Part shown: positions 18,663 to 27,719 of the stretch, in pieces | Position numbering within the stretch: the first letter of the stretch is position 1 | Layout of the letters: each line of letters opens with the position of its first letter | From: Sphingobacteriales bacterium 50-39 | Lineage (GTDB): Bacteria; Bacteroidota; Bacteroidia; Chitinophagales; Chitinophagaceae | DNA: 64,000 bases | NCBI GenBank assembly: GCA_001898505.1 | Contig: MKTZ01000015.1 | Coordinates: 124,001 to 188,000, forward strand | Direction of reading: 5' to 3' | The notes under the pieces: model-generated | The model's database searches: none | What the model saw: the letters and a program-made list of their open reading frames with translations, nothing else | Told to the model about the DNA's origin: nothing | Made by a program: the position numbers and the translations under genes

Positions 18663-18727
18663 TAAGTTCAAAATATTTTTACCCGGCTTCAAATGCTATA
18701 TTGACGAAAACCGATGTCTTTTTGATC
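18663..18727 (-). repeat. Repeated regulatory element, copy B
   Basis: Matches copy A (9791-9855) at 51 of 65 positions. It includes TTGACGAA (18701-18708) and GTCTTTTTGATC. It lies 77 bp upstream of the ROK start codon in the same relative orientation as copy A to its gene. Confidence 0.7.
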
Positions 18728-18892
18728 CTGCTGCATCTGACCTCTCCATTATTTTGCCCAAAACCAATGCTATATTGCCCTCTTCATCGTTGATAATAAA
18801 TTATAATTTTTTTTATTTGAAATATTTGATTAGGTTTAATAAGATATATTCATTTGGAATTGGTGTGCGATTGACAAATCATTTGGTTTAAC

Positions 18893-19456
18893 ATGATAGA
18901 TCCAATTCAACTACAACAACTGCTTGAGCGAATTGCTGTCTTTGGCGATCACGATGCCTATAAAGATCTTTTTTGGGCTTTTTATAAAGACCTGAAACGC
19001 TTTGCTTACTCATTTGTAGCATCGAATGAAGTTGCCGAAGAAATTGTTTCGGATGTGTTTGTCAATCTTTGGAAAAACAGAATGCGCCTGCTTGAAATTG
19101 AAAACCTGAAAGTGTATTTGTATATCGCGGTAAAAAATCTATCTATAAGACACAGTAACAGGAACCACCGGGATCATCTCATCAGCCTTGACGACCTTTC
19201 CGTCGATATCCCATCAGCTTCCACATATGCCAATCCGGAAGAAATATGTATTTCCGCCGATTTAGCAGCGGCCATACACACCGCCATTCAAAAATTGCCG
19301 CCACGCTGCAAAATAATCTATAAGTTGATCAGGGAAGATGGCCTCAGGTATAAAGAAGCTGCCGATATATTGCACCTTTCCGTAAAAACCATTGACGCTC
19401 AAATGACCATCGCTACCAAAAAAATTTGCCAGTCCATCAACTTTGTACTAAAGTAA
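18893..19456 (+). CDS. ECF RNA polymerase sigma-70 factor (cassette 3)
   Basis: A 187-aa sigma factor with region 2 (about residues 20-90; EIVSDVFVNLWKNR) and region 4 (about 125-178; LPPRCKIIYKLIREDG, helix-turn-helix SVKTIDAQMTIATKKI). It heads a complete sigma/FecR/SusC/SusD set. Base composition is visibly more AT-rich than in cassettes 1 and 2. Confidence 0.93.
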   Translation: MIDPIQLQQLLERIAVFGDHDAYKDLFWAFYKDLKRFAYSFVASNEVAEEIVSDVFVNLWKNRMRLLEIENLKVYLYIAVKNLSIRHSNRNHRDHLISLDDLSVDIPSASTYANPEEICISADLAAAIHTAIQKLPPRCKIIYKLIREDGLRYKEAADILHLSVKTIDAQMTIATKKICQSINFVLK

Positions 19457-19568
19457 GTTCCAGACATTCCGGCAAACCCCTCCTGATAATCAACAGTTTA
19501 AAAAAATTTCAAACCCTTTAGGGAAAGACGCTGAAAAATGGATCCTTATATATAAGGGATCTATCGAT

Positions 19569-20714
19569 ATGCAGACAAATCGCATTTGGCAGTTATTATC
19601 ACGAAAGATGGATGGCGAAGCCTCTATGGACGAATTGCGTGAACTGGAGCAATTGCTGATGGATCTGCCCGACGATGCCTATAAGATCGATATCGTCACC
19701 TCTTACCTGAAAAAAAGATCTGACTCCGGAACATTCGACGAAGAAGATGCCCTTGCATGGGAAAAGCACATCGGGGTAATGCACAATTTGTATCCTGAAG
19801 AATTTGAGGATGGGACTTCAGTCATTTCCCCACCCCGTCGACGTTCTTTAACCGGCCATCTCCGGCGGCCTATAGTCGTTTTATTTTCCATATTGTTTGT
19901 TGCCGTTCCCGCTGCATCCTGGTTCTTTTATCATAAACAGGCCGGCTCTTCCCTACCTCACAAGACTGATCCTGTTCAATTATCAGATCAAAATAACCTT
20001 CCACATCCGTCAAAAACAAAAAAGATATTGCCTGATGGAACGCAAGTATGGCTAAATGGCAATAGCCGCATAAGTTACCTGGATAATTTCGGCAAGAACA
20101 ACAAACGGGAAGTTGTGCTCGTCGGCGAAGCGTTCTTTGATGTGACACATGACAAGCATGTGCCATTCATTGTACATGCAAAATCAATCAATATCACCGT
20201 AAAAGGGACGGCGTTTAATGTAAAAGCCTACCCGGAGGATAAAAATGTGGAAACCTCCTTGCTGAGAGGAATGGTCGAAGTGTCTACCAGATCTGACCCG
20301 AAAAGAAAGTTCGTTTTAAAGCCCAGTGAAAAAATAAACATTTCTGTTGCTACTGATACTGAAATGCTACAGCCCGTATCCGGGAAAAAAACATCGCCTG
20401 AAAGGACTGATGATAATAATATTTACAGCATTGACAAACTCCAGCCAGATCGCGGCAGCAATATAATTCCGGAAGTTGCTTGGCTACATGATAAATTGAT
20501 GTTCAGCAGCGAGCCCCTAGAGGAAATTGTTGAAAAAATGCAGCGATGGTACGGCGTGACTATAGTAATAAAAGACGACCGCCTGAAGGATCTAAGATTT
20601 ACCGGAGCTTTCAGCAATGAAACGCTCCGCCAGGCGCTGAGCGCCTTACAAGCTACTTATCCGTTTGAAATCACCATGGACAATAATGTGGTAATGCTTT
20701 ATATGAAGCAATAG
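19569..20714 (+). CDS. FecR family anti-sigma factor (cassette 3)
   Basis: A 381-aa single-pass protein: N-terminal sigma-binding region (KMDGEASMDELRELEQLL), membrane segment about residues 97-117 (PIVVLFSILFVAVPAASWFF), FecR domain (about 155-255; KKILPDGTQVWLNGNSRI; GEAFFDVTHDKHVPF) and a DUF4974-like C-terminus (about 305-380; FSSEPLEEIVEKMQRWYG). The 112-bp gap before it carries an imperfect palindrome around 19541-19561. Confidence 0.93.
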   Translation: MQTNRIWQLLSRKMDGEASMDELRELEQLLMDLPDDAYKIDIVTSYLKKRSDSGTFDEEDALAWEKHIGVMHNLYPEEFEDGTSVISPPRRRSLTGHLRRPIVVLFSILFVAVPAASWFFYHKQAGSSLPHKTDPVQLSDQNNLPHPSKTKKILPDGTQVWLNGNSRISYLDNFGKNNKREVVLVGEAFFDVTHDKHVPFIVHAKSINITVKGTAFNVKAYPEDKNVETSLLRGMVEVSTRSDPKRKFVLKPSEKINISVATDTEMLQPVSGKKTSPERTDDNNIYSIDKLQPDRGSNIIPEVAWLHDKLMFSSEPLEEIVEKMQRWYGVTIVIKDDRLKDLRFTGAFSNETLRQALSALQATYPFEITMDNNVVMLYMKQ

Positions 20715-20795
20715 TATTGTCTTAATGTAAACCATGGATAGAGGTCGGCAATACGTCCTTTCTAATAACATTAGTTAAATAACAAAACCGTCGCG

Positions 20796-20811
20796 TATGA
20801 GAAAATAAAAA
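20796..20811 (+). promoter_or_regulatory. 16-mer shared with SusC-2 leader (copy 2)
   Basis: TATGAGAAAATAAAAA, identical to 15413-15398 on the minus strand. Here it lies 11 bp before the SusC-3 leader hairpin. Confidence 0.45.
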
Positions 20812-20822
20812 AATACAAAAAA

Positions 20823-20842
20823 GGAGGTGCGTCAACACCTCC
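20823..20842 (+). promoter_or_regulatory. 5' leader hairpin of SusC-3
   Basis: GGAGGTG (20823-20829) / CACCTCC (20836-20842) with a 6-nt loop (CGTCAA). It ends 86 nt before the SusC-3 ATG, exactly as the first SusC-1 leader hairpin does. No following T run, so not a simple terminator. Confidence 0.5.
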
Positions 20843-20927
20843 CTCAAACTTACGACCAAAACAAGAACCCGTTCAATTTGGAAGATTAGGCGGATTCTCA
20901 TTATTTATCAATAAGCATCACAAAAGT

Positions 20928-23900
20928 ATGAAAAAGAACAAAACTGCTAAGCTAATTTTTTTAGCGACATCACCAAACCTGAAACGCCTTTTTCTTACCA
21001 TGAAATTGTCCACTTTCTTGATATTTGCTGTCTGCGTACAGACCTACGCAAATGGGTTTGCCCAGAAAAAAATCAACCTGTCGGTGAAACACATGGAGCT
21101 GAAAAGGCTATTCTCCATGATTGAAAAAAACACCGATTATCGCTTTTTGTATTTCGATGCGGCCATCCCCCAACACCAAAAAGTGGATTTACAGATGATT
21201 GACGCATCTATTGAACAGGTGCTTGACAAGGCATTCCTTAATACTCCGCTCAAATACAAAATAATAAATAATAACCTGGTAGTCATATCTTCCGCCGACA
21301 TTCCATTGGATAATATAACAGTAAAAGGGCGGATCACGGACGAAAAGAATTTGCCGTTGGAAGGAACCAGCATCAAGATCAAAGGGGCACGCTCAGGCAC
21401 CACTTCCAACGCCAACGGCGAATTTACGCTAAGAGTACCAGCTCACTCGACCATCGTGATTTCCCATGTAGGTTACCAGGCCATAGAAATGGTAATCGAC
21501 AAAGAGGAAACCATTACCGTACAAATGCAGCCCGGCAGTAAAGCATTGGACGATGTGGTTGTAACGGCCTTAGGCATCAGTAAGGAAAAAAGAGCTTTGG
21601 GTTATTCCACCAGCACCATAAAGGCAGATGTAATAGGAGAAGCAGGATCACCCAATGTGGTGACGGCTCTTTACGGAGATATACCGGGCGTAAAAATCGC
21701 CGCTGCACCTGGTGGCGCCACCAGCGGCGTAAGCGTTATCATCCGTGGAGCTTCTTCGATCAATTACCAGCAGCAGCCATTGTTGATCATCGACGGGGTA
21801 CCCGCAAGAAACGGCGACTTCAACTCGAATAGCGGCCGCATCGGCAATAACGGTATTTCCGAGATCAACCCGGAAGATGTGGAAAGTGTCACTGTTTTGA
21901 AAGGAGCCGCTGCCGCCGCCCTGTATGGCTCAGAGGCTTCCAATGGGGTTATTTTAATAACTACAAAATCCGGTAAAGGCAAAAAAGGGTTTGGCATAGA
22001 GTTCAATACCTATTATGACGAAGATCGTATTGCCTATATGCCGCAGTTTCAGACAGTCAGGGGACCCGGCCATATGATTGACTATTCAACCTTACACACA
22101 GGAAATATCAACGCCTCGAACGAAAATGGTTTGGACCCGGAGGGCTGGGACCATGTGACCTACAACGGGACCACCTACCGTAGCCTGGTAAAGTCAATCA
22201 ATACGGGCGGAAGTACAACCCCCAATCTTTATTTCGGTCCTCTTTACGACGGTAAGCCAACCATTTACTGGGACCACCAGGTGAGGCCTTATCTCCCGCA
22301 AAAAAATAGCTATGCCGACACCTGGCAGACCGCGCATAACCAAACTACCAATATCGCATTTACAAACAATACGGACAAAACCACTACAAGGTTTTCTTAT
22401 ACCTACAATCATACGGAAGGATTAAGCCTGGCATCCCGTAATGATAAACATACTGTCAGTTTAAACAATACTTTCCGTTTGACTCCCAGTCTCACCATTC
22501 AAACGATCGTGAACTATTTTAACTGGCATGTTCACAACCGTCCTACCGGTACGGGTAACCTGCTCCTTGGTTTCGGCGGCATGCTGGGACCGGCGGACAA
22601 TGGAAAATGGTATAGAAAGGCATACAAAACAAGTTTGGGTTACAAATATGTGACGGGGCAAAATACCAATAGTTTGACCCCGGATGAAAATATCTGGTTC
22701 GGCAACCTAAAGAACGGCACCATTGATTATGTATGGGACCGGTTAGCCAACAATGAAGATGAGAACGAAAACAGGATCAACGGGGTGATCAAAGCCGATT
22801 GGAAAATAAACAAGGATTTTCTGTTCACAGTGAGAACCTCGACTGATTTTACCAATACCCTCACCTACAATAAGCAAAGAAGCGCAATACCCCTGTCGCT
22901 CGGCAATTCCGGCGGCTATAGCGTAGGGACGTTCAATGATGAAATATATTATGGGGACGCAAAACTGAACTATACCAAAGATCTGACAAAAGACATTGGC
23001 TTGAATGTTTCTGCAGGTTATACCGCTCAGTATGAAAAAACGCTGAATAATAGTATCAGCACCAGCGGAGGATTAAGCGTTGAAAACAAATTTGACCTGT
23101 CCGCCACCATCAACCCCGTTTCGGCAAGCTCATCACAAGGCTATTTATTAAAAGATGCATTATTTGGAATCGTAGACCTGAGCTATAAGAATTATTTGTT
23201 CTTAGAAGGAACGTTAAGACAGGACAGGACATCTACCATGCCCCCCGGCAATAACACTTTCTACTATCCGGCGGTGAACGTATCTTATATACTAACCGAT
23301 GCGCTTAATTTACCCTCGACATTTAATTATTTAAAAGTTCGTGCTTCGTATGGGCTGGTAGGCAACTATCCCCAGCAATACATTTCAAACGTGTCGTATG
23401 GTCTGTCCAGCGTCGGTGGCTATCCGTATACGACCGTCAATACCGGCCCCTACGGTAATGAATATATCAAGCCCGAAAGAAGGCATGAAGCGGAAGTCGG
23501 GGTAGAAGGCCAGCTTTTGAAGAACAGGCTGGGTTTTGACATTACATACTATTACAATAAGATCACCGACCAAATCACGAATTTGACCCTTCCTTATACC
23601 ACGGGCGCTACAAGCATACTTCAAAATGCAGGCGCGCTGAGCAACGCCGGTGTGGAGATCAATCTAAACGCCACTCCCGTTAAAACAAAGAATTTCGTAT
23701 GGAATGTCATCGTGAATTTCACACACAATACCAACAAGCTGTTGAGCCTGGCTTCCGGTCAAAACGAAATGTTGTTAGGCACCTTCGACGGAGAAGTGGC
23801 CTATAAAGCCAAAGTGGGCAGACCGCTGGGCGATTATTGGGCTCCTACCATTTATCAAACCAAGGGGCAGAATACTATAAATACAAATGGGCTTTACCTG

Positions 23901-24623
23901 TTGAATTATCAGCAATTGCAAAATGTTGGTAATTCGCAGGAAACCGGGGTAGGCGGCTTCAGGAATACGTTCAAGTATAAAAATTTCGGCTTGAATTTTT
24001 CAGTTGATTTCAAACTTGGCGGATCAGAGTCGACAACGGCCCTGCAATGGTTAACGGCGCTGGGCTATACGAAGAACACCTTATACGCTATGGATGCCGC
24101 ACACGGCGGGCTTTCCTATTATCAAGTAGCAAACAATGGGGCTATCCAGGGTGTTCAAACCAACGCTACTGTCGGTCCTCAGGGGCAAACTGTTTATCAT
24201 AACGGGATGCTTTTAAAAGGGGTGCAGCAGGACGGAACGCCTAATACAGTAGTGGTATCATCTCCGTATTTTTATCGTACGGAATTCAATTCCGGTGACG
24301 CCAGCTTATCAAGCGTAGGGCCTACACAAGGCGATTTAGAGTACCTATATGTATCTAAAAACACCTATTTCAAATTCCGGGAAATTGCATTTTCTTACAC
24401 CTTACCCACTCCTATTCTCAATAAAATACACGCGACTAATTTGAGCTTGTCGGTATTCGGAAGAAACCTCTTCTACATATACAGGACGATCAAAGATGCC
24501 GATGCCGAGCAGTTTACCTCTGCCAGCGGTTACGGTTTCCAAAATGGCAGCCCGACAAGTAATATGGGTAATACGAATCCATCATCCCGTTCTTACGGAA
24601 TCATGTTGAGAGCCAATTTCTAA
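20928..24623 (+). CDS. SusC/RagA TonB-dependent receptor with STN domain (cassette 3)
   Basis: A 1231-aa receptor with N-terminal extension and signal sequence (MKLSTFLIFAVCVQTYANG), STN domain (about residues 48-120), carboxypeptidase-regulatory-like domain (about 129-200; VKGRITDEKNLPLEGTSIKI), plug (VVTALGISKEKRALGYSTST; ALYGSEASNGVILITTKSG) and a barrel ending in RANF. SusD-3 follows 41 bp downstream. The STN domain links it to the upstream FecR/sigma pair. Substrate unknown. Confidence 0.95.
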   Translation: MKKNKTAKLIFLATSPNLKRLFLTMKLSTFLIFAVCVQTYANGFAQKKINLSVKHMELKRLFSMIEKNTDYRFLYFDAAIPQHQKVDLQMIDASIEQVLDKAFLNTPLKYKIINNNLVVISSADIPLDNITVKGRITDEKNLPLEGTSIKIKGARSGTTSNANGEFTLRVPAHSTIVISHVGYQAIEMVIDKEETITVQMQPGSKALDDVVVTALGISKEKRALGYSTSTIKADVIGEAGSPNVVTALYGDIPGVKIAAAPGGATSGVSVIIRGASSINYQQQPLLIIDGVPARNGDFNSNSGRIGNNGISEINPEDVESVTVLKGAAAAALYGSEASNGVILITTKSGKGKKGFGIEFNTYYDEDRIAYMPQFQTVRGPGHMIDYSTLHTGNINASNENGLDPEGWDHVTYNGTTYRSLVKSINTGGSTTPNLYFGPLYDGKPTIYWDHQVRPYLPQKNSYADTWQTAHNQTTNIAFTNNTDKTTTRFSYTYNHTEGLSLASRNDKHTVSLNNTFRLTPSLTIQTIVNYFNWHVHNRPTGTGNLLLGFGGMLGPADNGKWYRKAYKTSLGYKYVTGQNTNSLTPDENIWFGNLKNGTIDYVWDRLANNEDENENRINGVIKADWKINKDFLFTVRTSTDFTNTLTYNKQRSAIPLSLGNSGGYSVGTFNDEIYYGDAKLNYTKDLTKDIGLNVSAGYTAQYEKTLNNSISTSGGLSVENKFDLSATINPVSASSSQGYLLKDALFGIVDLSYKNYLFLEGTLRQDRTSTMPPGNNTFYYPAVNVSYILTDALNLPSTFNYLKVRASYGLVGNYPQQYISNVSYGLSSVGGYPYTTVNTGPYGNEYIKPERRHEAEVGVEGQLLKNRLGFDITYYYNKITDQITNLTLPYTTGATSILQNAGALSNAGVEINLNATPVKTKNFVWNVIVNFTHNTNKLLSLASGQNEMLLGTFDGEVAYKAKVGRPLGDYWAPTIYQTKGQNTINTNGLYLLNYQQLQNVGNSQETGVGGFRNTFKYKNFGLNFSVDFKLGGSESTTALQWLTALGYTKNTLYAMDAAHGGLSYYQVANNGAIQGVQTNATVGPQGQTVYHNGMLLKGVQQDGTPNTVVVSSPYFYRTEFNSGDASLSSVGPTQGDLEYLYVSKNTYFKFREIAFSYTLPTPILNKIHATNLSLSVFGRNLFYIYRTIKDADAEQFTSASGYGFQNGSPTSNMGNTNPSSRSYGIMLRANF

Positions 24624-24664
24624 TCGGACCGGCTAAATTTATTTGTCTTAAAAAAGAAAAAATT

Positions 24665-26329
24665 ATGAAAAGAATATTATTATACTACATAATTCTTCTT
24701 ATTGTCGCTTTTTCTGCCTGCAGTAAAAGCAAATTTGGAGATTATTATCAAAATCCTGCAAGCACAAGTACTACTACCATAGAAAAACAATGGACAGGGT
24801 TTAACTATGCGTTATTTAGCTATGAATCCTTTCAGTACTATCCGTACTTTGTAGAGTGGCAGACTACCGCGCTGAACTTCACCCAGGCAACTGCTTACGT
24901 AAATGTCGCTCACAGATATGAGCCTGTATTTCAATACGCCAGTATCGATGATAAATGGAACAATTACTATAACTTTTTATCGCAGTATAAGAATTTTGTA
25001 GCTGAATATTCCAGCCAGCCGGCTGCTACGCAGAACCTTTACAGGATTTTCAAGATCACGGCCGATATTCATTTTTACGATCAGACTCAAAAGATGGTTG
25101 ACACTTACGGCGATATCCCATGGTCAAAAGCCGGGTTGATAACGACCAATGGAGGGAATGTTTCGGCATCGTATGCATCGTACGACAAGGCGCCGGATAT
25201 TTATGCGACAATGTTGGATAGTTTGAAAGCCCATGCCACTGAATTAAACGCTTTATCCGGACCCAATGGGATCACATCCACTATTACTACTATTTTTAAT
25301 CATCAGGATTTTATTAACCAGGGCAGTATTCTTAAATGGCAGAAGTATTGCAATTCTCTAAGAATAAAAATGCTGATGCGTGTTTCCGGCACATCACAAT
25401 TTGGTTCGAGAGCCAATACAGAGATCGCATCTATTTTGTCCGATCCTGCAACTTATCCTATTTGCAATGGTGGCAGTACGGGCGCCGGTACTTTTGGCAG
25501 CGCATCCAACGGCTATCAGGATGGTATTTATGTGACTCCTCCATCCAGCAAAACCGCTTTTACTTCCAGCCTATATAGCGGATTGATTGGATGGGGTAAT
25601 GGCGACCGGGCCACAAAAGTAATGATAGATACCCTGGTTAATAACAGTGATCCAAGATTGAATTTACTATTTCAACCCGGCCCCGGATCACCCAATACGT
25701 TTATAGGATTGGACGAAAGTCTGGATGGCGCTACTCAAAGTTCATTGCTGCAGGGGACGACCATTGCCGGCTATAATTACAACATTTCAAATAGCAGCTT
25801 TCTTCCGATGCTGTATATTACATCTCAGGAAATACAGCTATTATTAGCCGATTATTATACAAATATCGCCCCGAATTCCACGTTAGCGGGCCAGGCGTAT
25901 ACGGCTGCTATTACCAATTCTATCAATTGGTATAGCTGGCTTTATTCAATAAGTGATAATACTAAACCAATCTATGGAAGCTATACATATTCGGCGCCCA
26001 CTTCCGCTGCAATCTCAGGTTATATTAATGGAAGTAATATGAGTTGGGCTACTGCCACCACTACTGCTCAGCAGAACGAGTTGATAGGCTTGCAAAAATG
26101 GATAAATTATAATGTATTTCAACCCAACGAGTCTTGGGCTGAACTCAGAAGGACAGGATATCCTACATTAAATTTCGTAACAGACGATGCTTCTAATGTT
26201 TGCAAACAGCCGGCAACCAGGTTTTACTATCCGGTAAATGAGGTATTATACAATACTACCAATTATAATGCTGCAACAAATAGTGGTGCCACCAATATCC
26301 CGACGAAAAAAGTATTTTGGCAACATTAA
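24665..26329 (+). CDS. SusD/RagB-like surface lipoprotein (cassette 3)
   Basis: A 554-aa lipoprotein with lipobox Cys19 (FSAC). It is SusD-like_2 type, with the C-terminal signature FQPNESWAELRRTGYP and RFYYPVNE. It should act as the surface lid of SusC-3. The gene is followed 24 bp later by a hairpin shared with the convergent fucosidase gene. Confidence 0.93.
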   Translation: MKRILLYYIILLIVAFSACSKSKFGDYYQNPASTSTTTIEKQWTGFNYALFSYESFQYYPYFVEWQTTALNFTQATAYVNVAHRYEPVFQYASIDDKWNNYYNFLSQYKNFVAEYSSQPAATQNLYRIFKITADIHFYDQTQKMVDTYGDIPWSKAGLITTNGGNVSASYASYDKAPDIYATMLDSLKAHATELNALSGPNGITSTITTIFNHQDFINQGSILKWQKYCNSLRIKMLMRVSGTSQFGSRANTEIASILSDPATYPICNGGSTGAGTFGSASNGYQDGIYVTPPSSKTAFTSSLYSGLIGWGNGDRATKVMIDTLVNNSDPRLNLLFQPGPGSPNTFIGLDESLDGATQSSLLQGTTIAGYNYNISNSSFLPMLYITSQEIQLLLADYYTNIAPNSTLAGQAYTAAITNSINWYSWLYSISDNTKPIYGSYTYSAPTSAAISGYINGSNMSWATATTTAQQNELIGLQKWINYNVFQPNESWAELRRTGYPTLNFVTDDASNVCKQPATRFYYPVNEVLYNTTNYNAATNSGATNIPTKKVFWQH

Positions 26330-26353
26330 ATTGAGCTATATCCCCTAAATAGT

Positions 26354-26377
26354 AAAGGTTGCCATATGGCAGCCTTT
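26354..26377. terminator. Intrinsic terminator after SusD-3
   Basis: AAAGGTTGCC (26354-26363) / GGCAGCCTTT (26368-26377), 10-bp stem with one G-T pair and a 4-nt ATAT loop, followed by ATTGTTTT. It separates SusD-3 (+) from the fucosidase gene (-), whose stop codon is at 26384. Confidence 0.75.
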
Positions 26378-26383
26378 ATTGTT

Positions 26384-27709
26384 TTATTGCAGCCCTCCTT
26401 GCCCTCTGTACAGGCTCAGCGGCCTGTCGAGCTTTATCTTCAGCACGGTGACATACTTGTCTGCCGCCGATGCGGGCACATCGATATACACGAGTCCGGG
26501 GATGGGGCTCCAGGATATCTTTCCCACGACTTTCGGCTGCAGCTTTGTGCCATTCCCCAATACGGTGACCTCTTCTATCTTATTCTTCAATCCTTTGATC
26601 ATCACCGGCCCCTCCTGTCGGCCATGCAAAAACAAATACAGCGTGGTTGAATCCTTCGACAACGTAGAAGGACCGTAAAAATGGCCTTGCGGCAGACCGC
26701 CCACCGTGCTGAATATCGATTCTTCATGCTTTCTGTTCCAGGCGCCCAGTTCCTTCAGGATATGAATTTGCTCTTCGGGAATGGTGCCATCTTCCCTTGG
26801 CCCTATGTCCAGTAGGAGATTTCCGCCGTTGGATACGACGTCCACAAAAATGGTGATCACCTCGTAAGGTGTCTTCCAATTGTTGTCATGATGAAAACCC
26901 CAATTATCATTGCTGGTCATACACAGCTCCCACCAGCTGAAGTTGGGACGCGACACAGGGAAATTCTGCTCGGGCGTCTCATAATCTCCCCAGCCCTGCA
27001 GCCGGCCGTTGATGATGGCCTGCGGATTGCCGGATAAAATAATACTCCTCACTTTTTGAGCCTCCCACTCCTCCCCGCTATGTTCCCAGTCGCCGTCGAA
27101 CCACCACAGATCAGGTTTGAATAGAGTATTGATCTCGCTGATCTGGCCCTGAAAAAATTTCCGGAACCTGTTCCAACGGTCATAATCTTTTGACACAACG
27201 TACCGGGCGCTGTCCTTCAGGAACCCCGGATAGTTATTATCCGACCAGTCGATGAGGGAATAATAGGCGCCGCATTTGATATTCCGTTTGCGCAGCTCCT
27301 CGAAAAATGGCTTGATCATATCCCGCCTGGCGGGAGACTTTTTTACGATGCTGAGGTCGCCCATATGCGTATCGTACATCGCCACCCCATCGTGGTGCTT
27401 GGTGGTAATGACGGAATAACGCGCCCCGCTCTCCCTGATCAGGTCGGCCCAGTAGGCGGGGTCATACTTCTTTAAAGTAAACCCGCTCAGCTGCTTCATA
27501 TAGTCGGCATACCCGATCTTTTTATTATGAAAGCTCCAGGACTCATCGATGCCATTCACCGCATAGATCCCGGCGTGTATAAAAATGCCGAGCTTGGCAT
27601 CGGCAAACCACTGCATCTTTTCACGGATATCTTTTGGGTCGATGTTTTTTTGGCTATATACGGCCTGCGTAAAAATAAGGGTCAGAGCAAATACAACAAT
27701 TGTTTTCAT
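26384..27709 (-). CDS. Secreted alpha-L-fucosidase-like glycoside hydrolase (GH29)
   Basis: A 441-aa protein of usual GH29 length with a signal peptide (cleavage near YSQ, residue 20). GH29 hallmarks: FIHAGIYAV (about 43-51), TTKHHDGVAMYDT (about 102-114) and the nucleophile segment WWFDGDWEH, in which D205 is the expected catalytic Asp. The family cleaves terminal alpha-L-fucose with retention. It is last in a three-gene minus-strand set of secreted hydrolases, 10 bp after GH97. The neighbouring deoxy-sugar catabolic genes fit fucose release. Specificity (alpha-1,2/3/4 or another deoxy sugar) is not determined. Confidence 0.9.
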   Translation of the reverse strand: MKTIVVFALTLIFTQAVYSQKNIDPKDIREKMQWFADAKLGIFIHAGIYAVNGIDESWSFHNKKIGYADYMKQLSGFTLKKYDPAYWADLIRESGARYSVITTKHHDGVAMYDTHMGDLSIVKKSPARRDMIKPFFEELRKRNIKCGAYYSLIDWSDNNYPGFLKDSARYVVSKDYDRWNRFRKFFQGQISEINTLFKPDLWWFDGDWEHSGEEWEAQKVRSIILSGNPQAIINGRLQGWGDYETPEQNFPVSRPNFSWWELCMTSNDNWGFHHDNNWKTPYEVITIFVDVVSNGGNLLLDIGPREDGTIPEEQIHILKELGAWNRKHEESIFSTVGGLPQGHFYGPSTLSKDSTTLYLFLHGRQEGPVMIKGLKNKIEEVTVLGNGTKLQPKVVGKISWSPIPGLVYIDVPASAADKYVTVLKIKLDRPLSLYRGQGGLQ

Positions 27710-27719
27710 AAATAACTCA

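Larger units (their letters stand above)
18586..18892. promoter_or_regulatory. Divergent control region between ROK and sigma-3
   Basis: A 307-bp AT-rich gene-free stretch. It contains a palindrome (18622-18638), copy B of the 65-nt repeated element (18663-18727), and a second AATGCTATATTG at 18766-18777, 74 bp from the first (18692-18703). Promoters for the ROK gene (-) and the sigma gene (+) must lie here. Confidence 0.65.
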
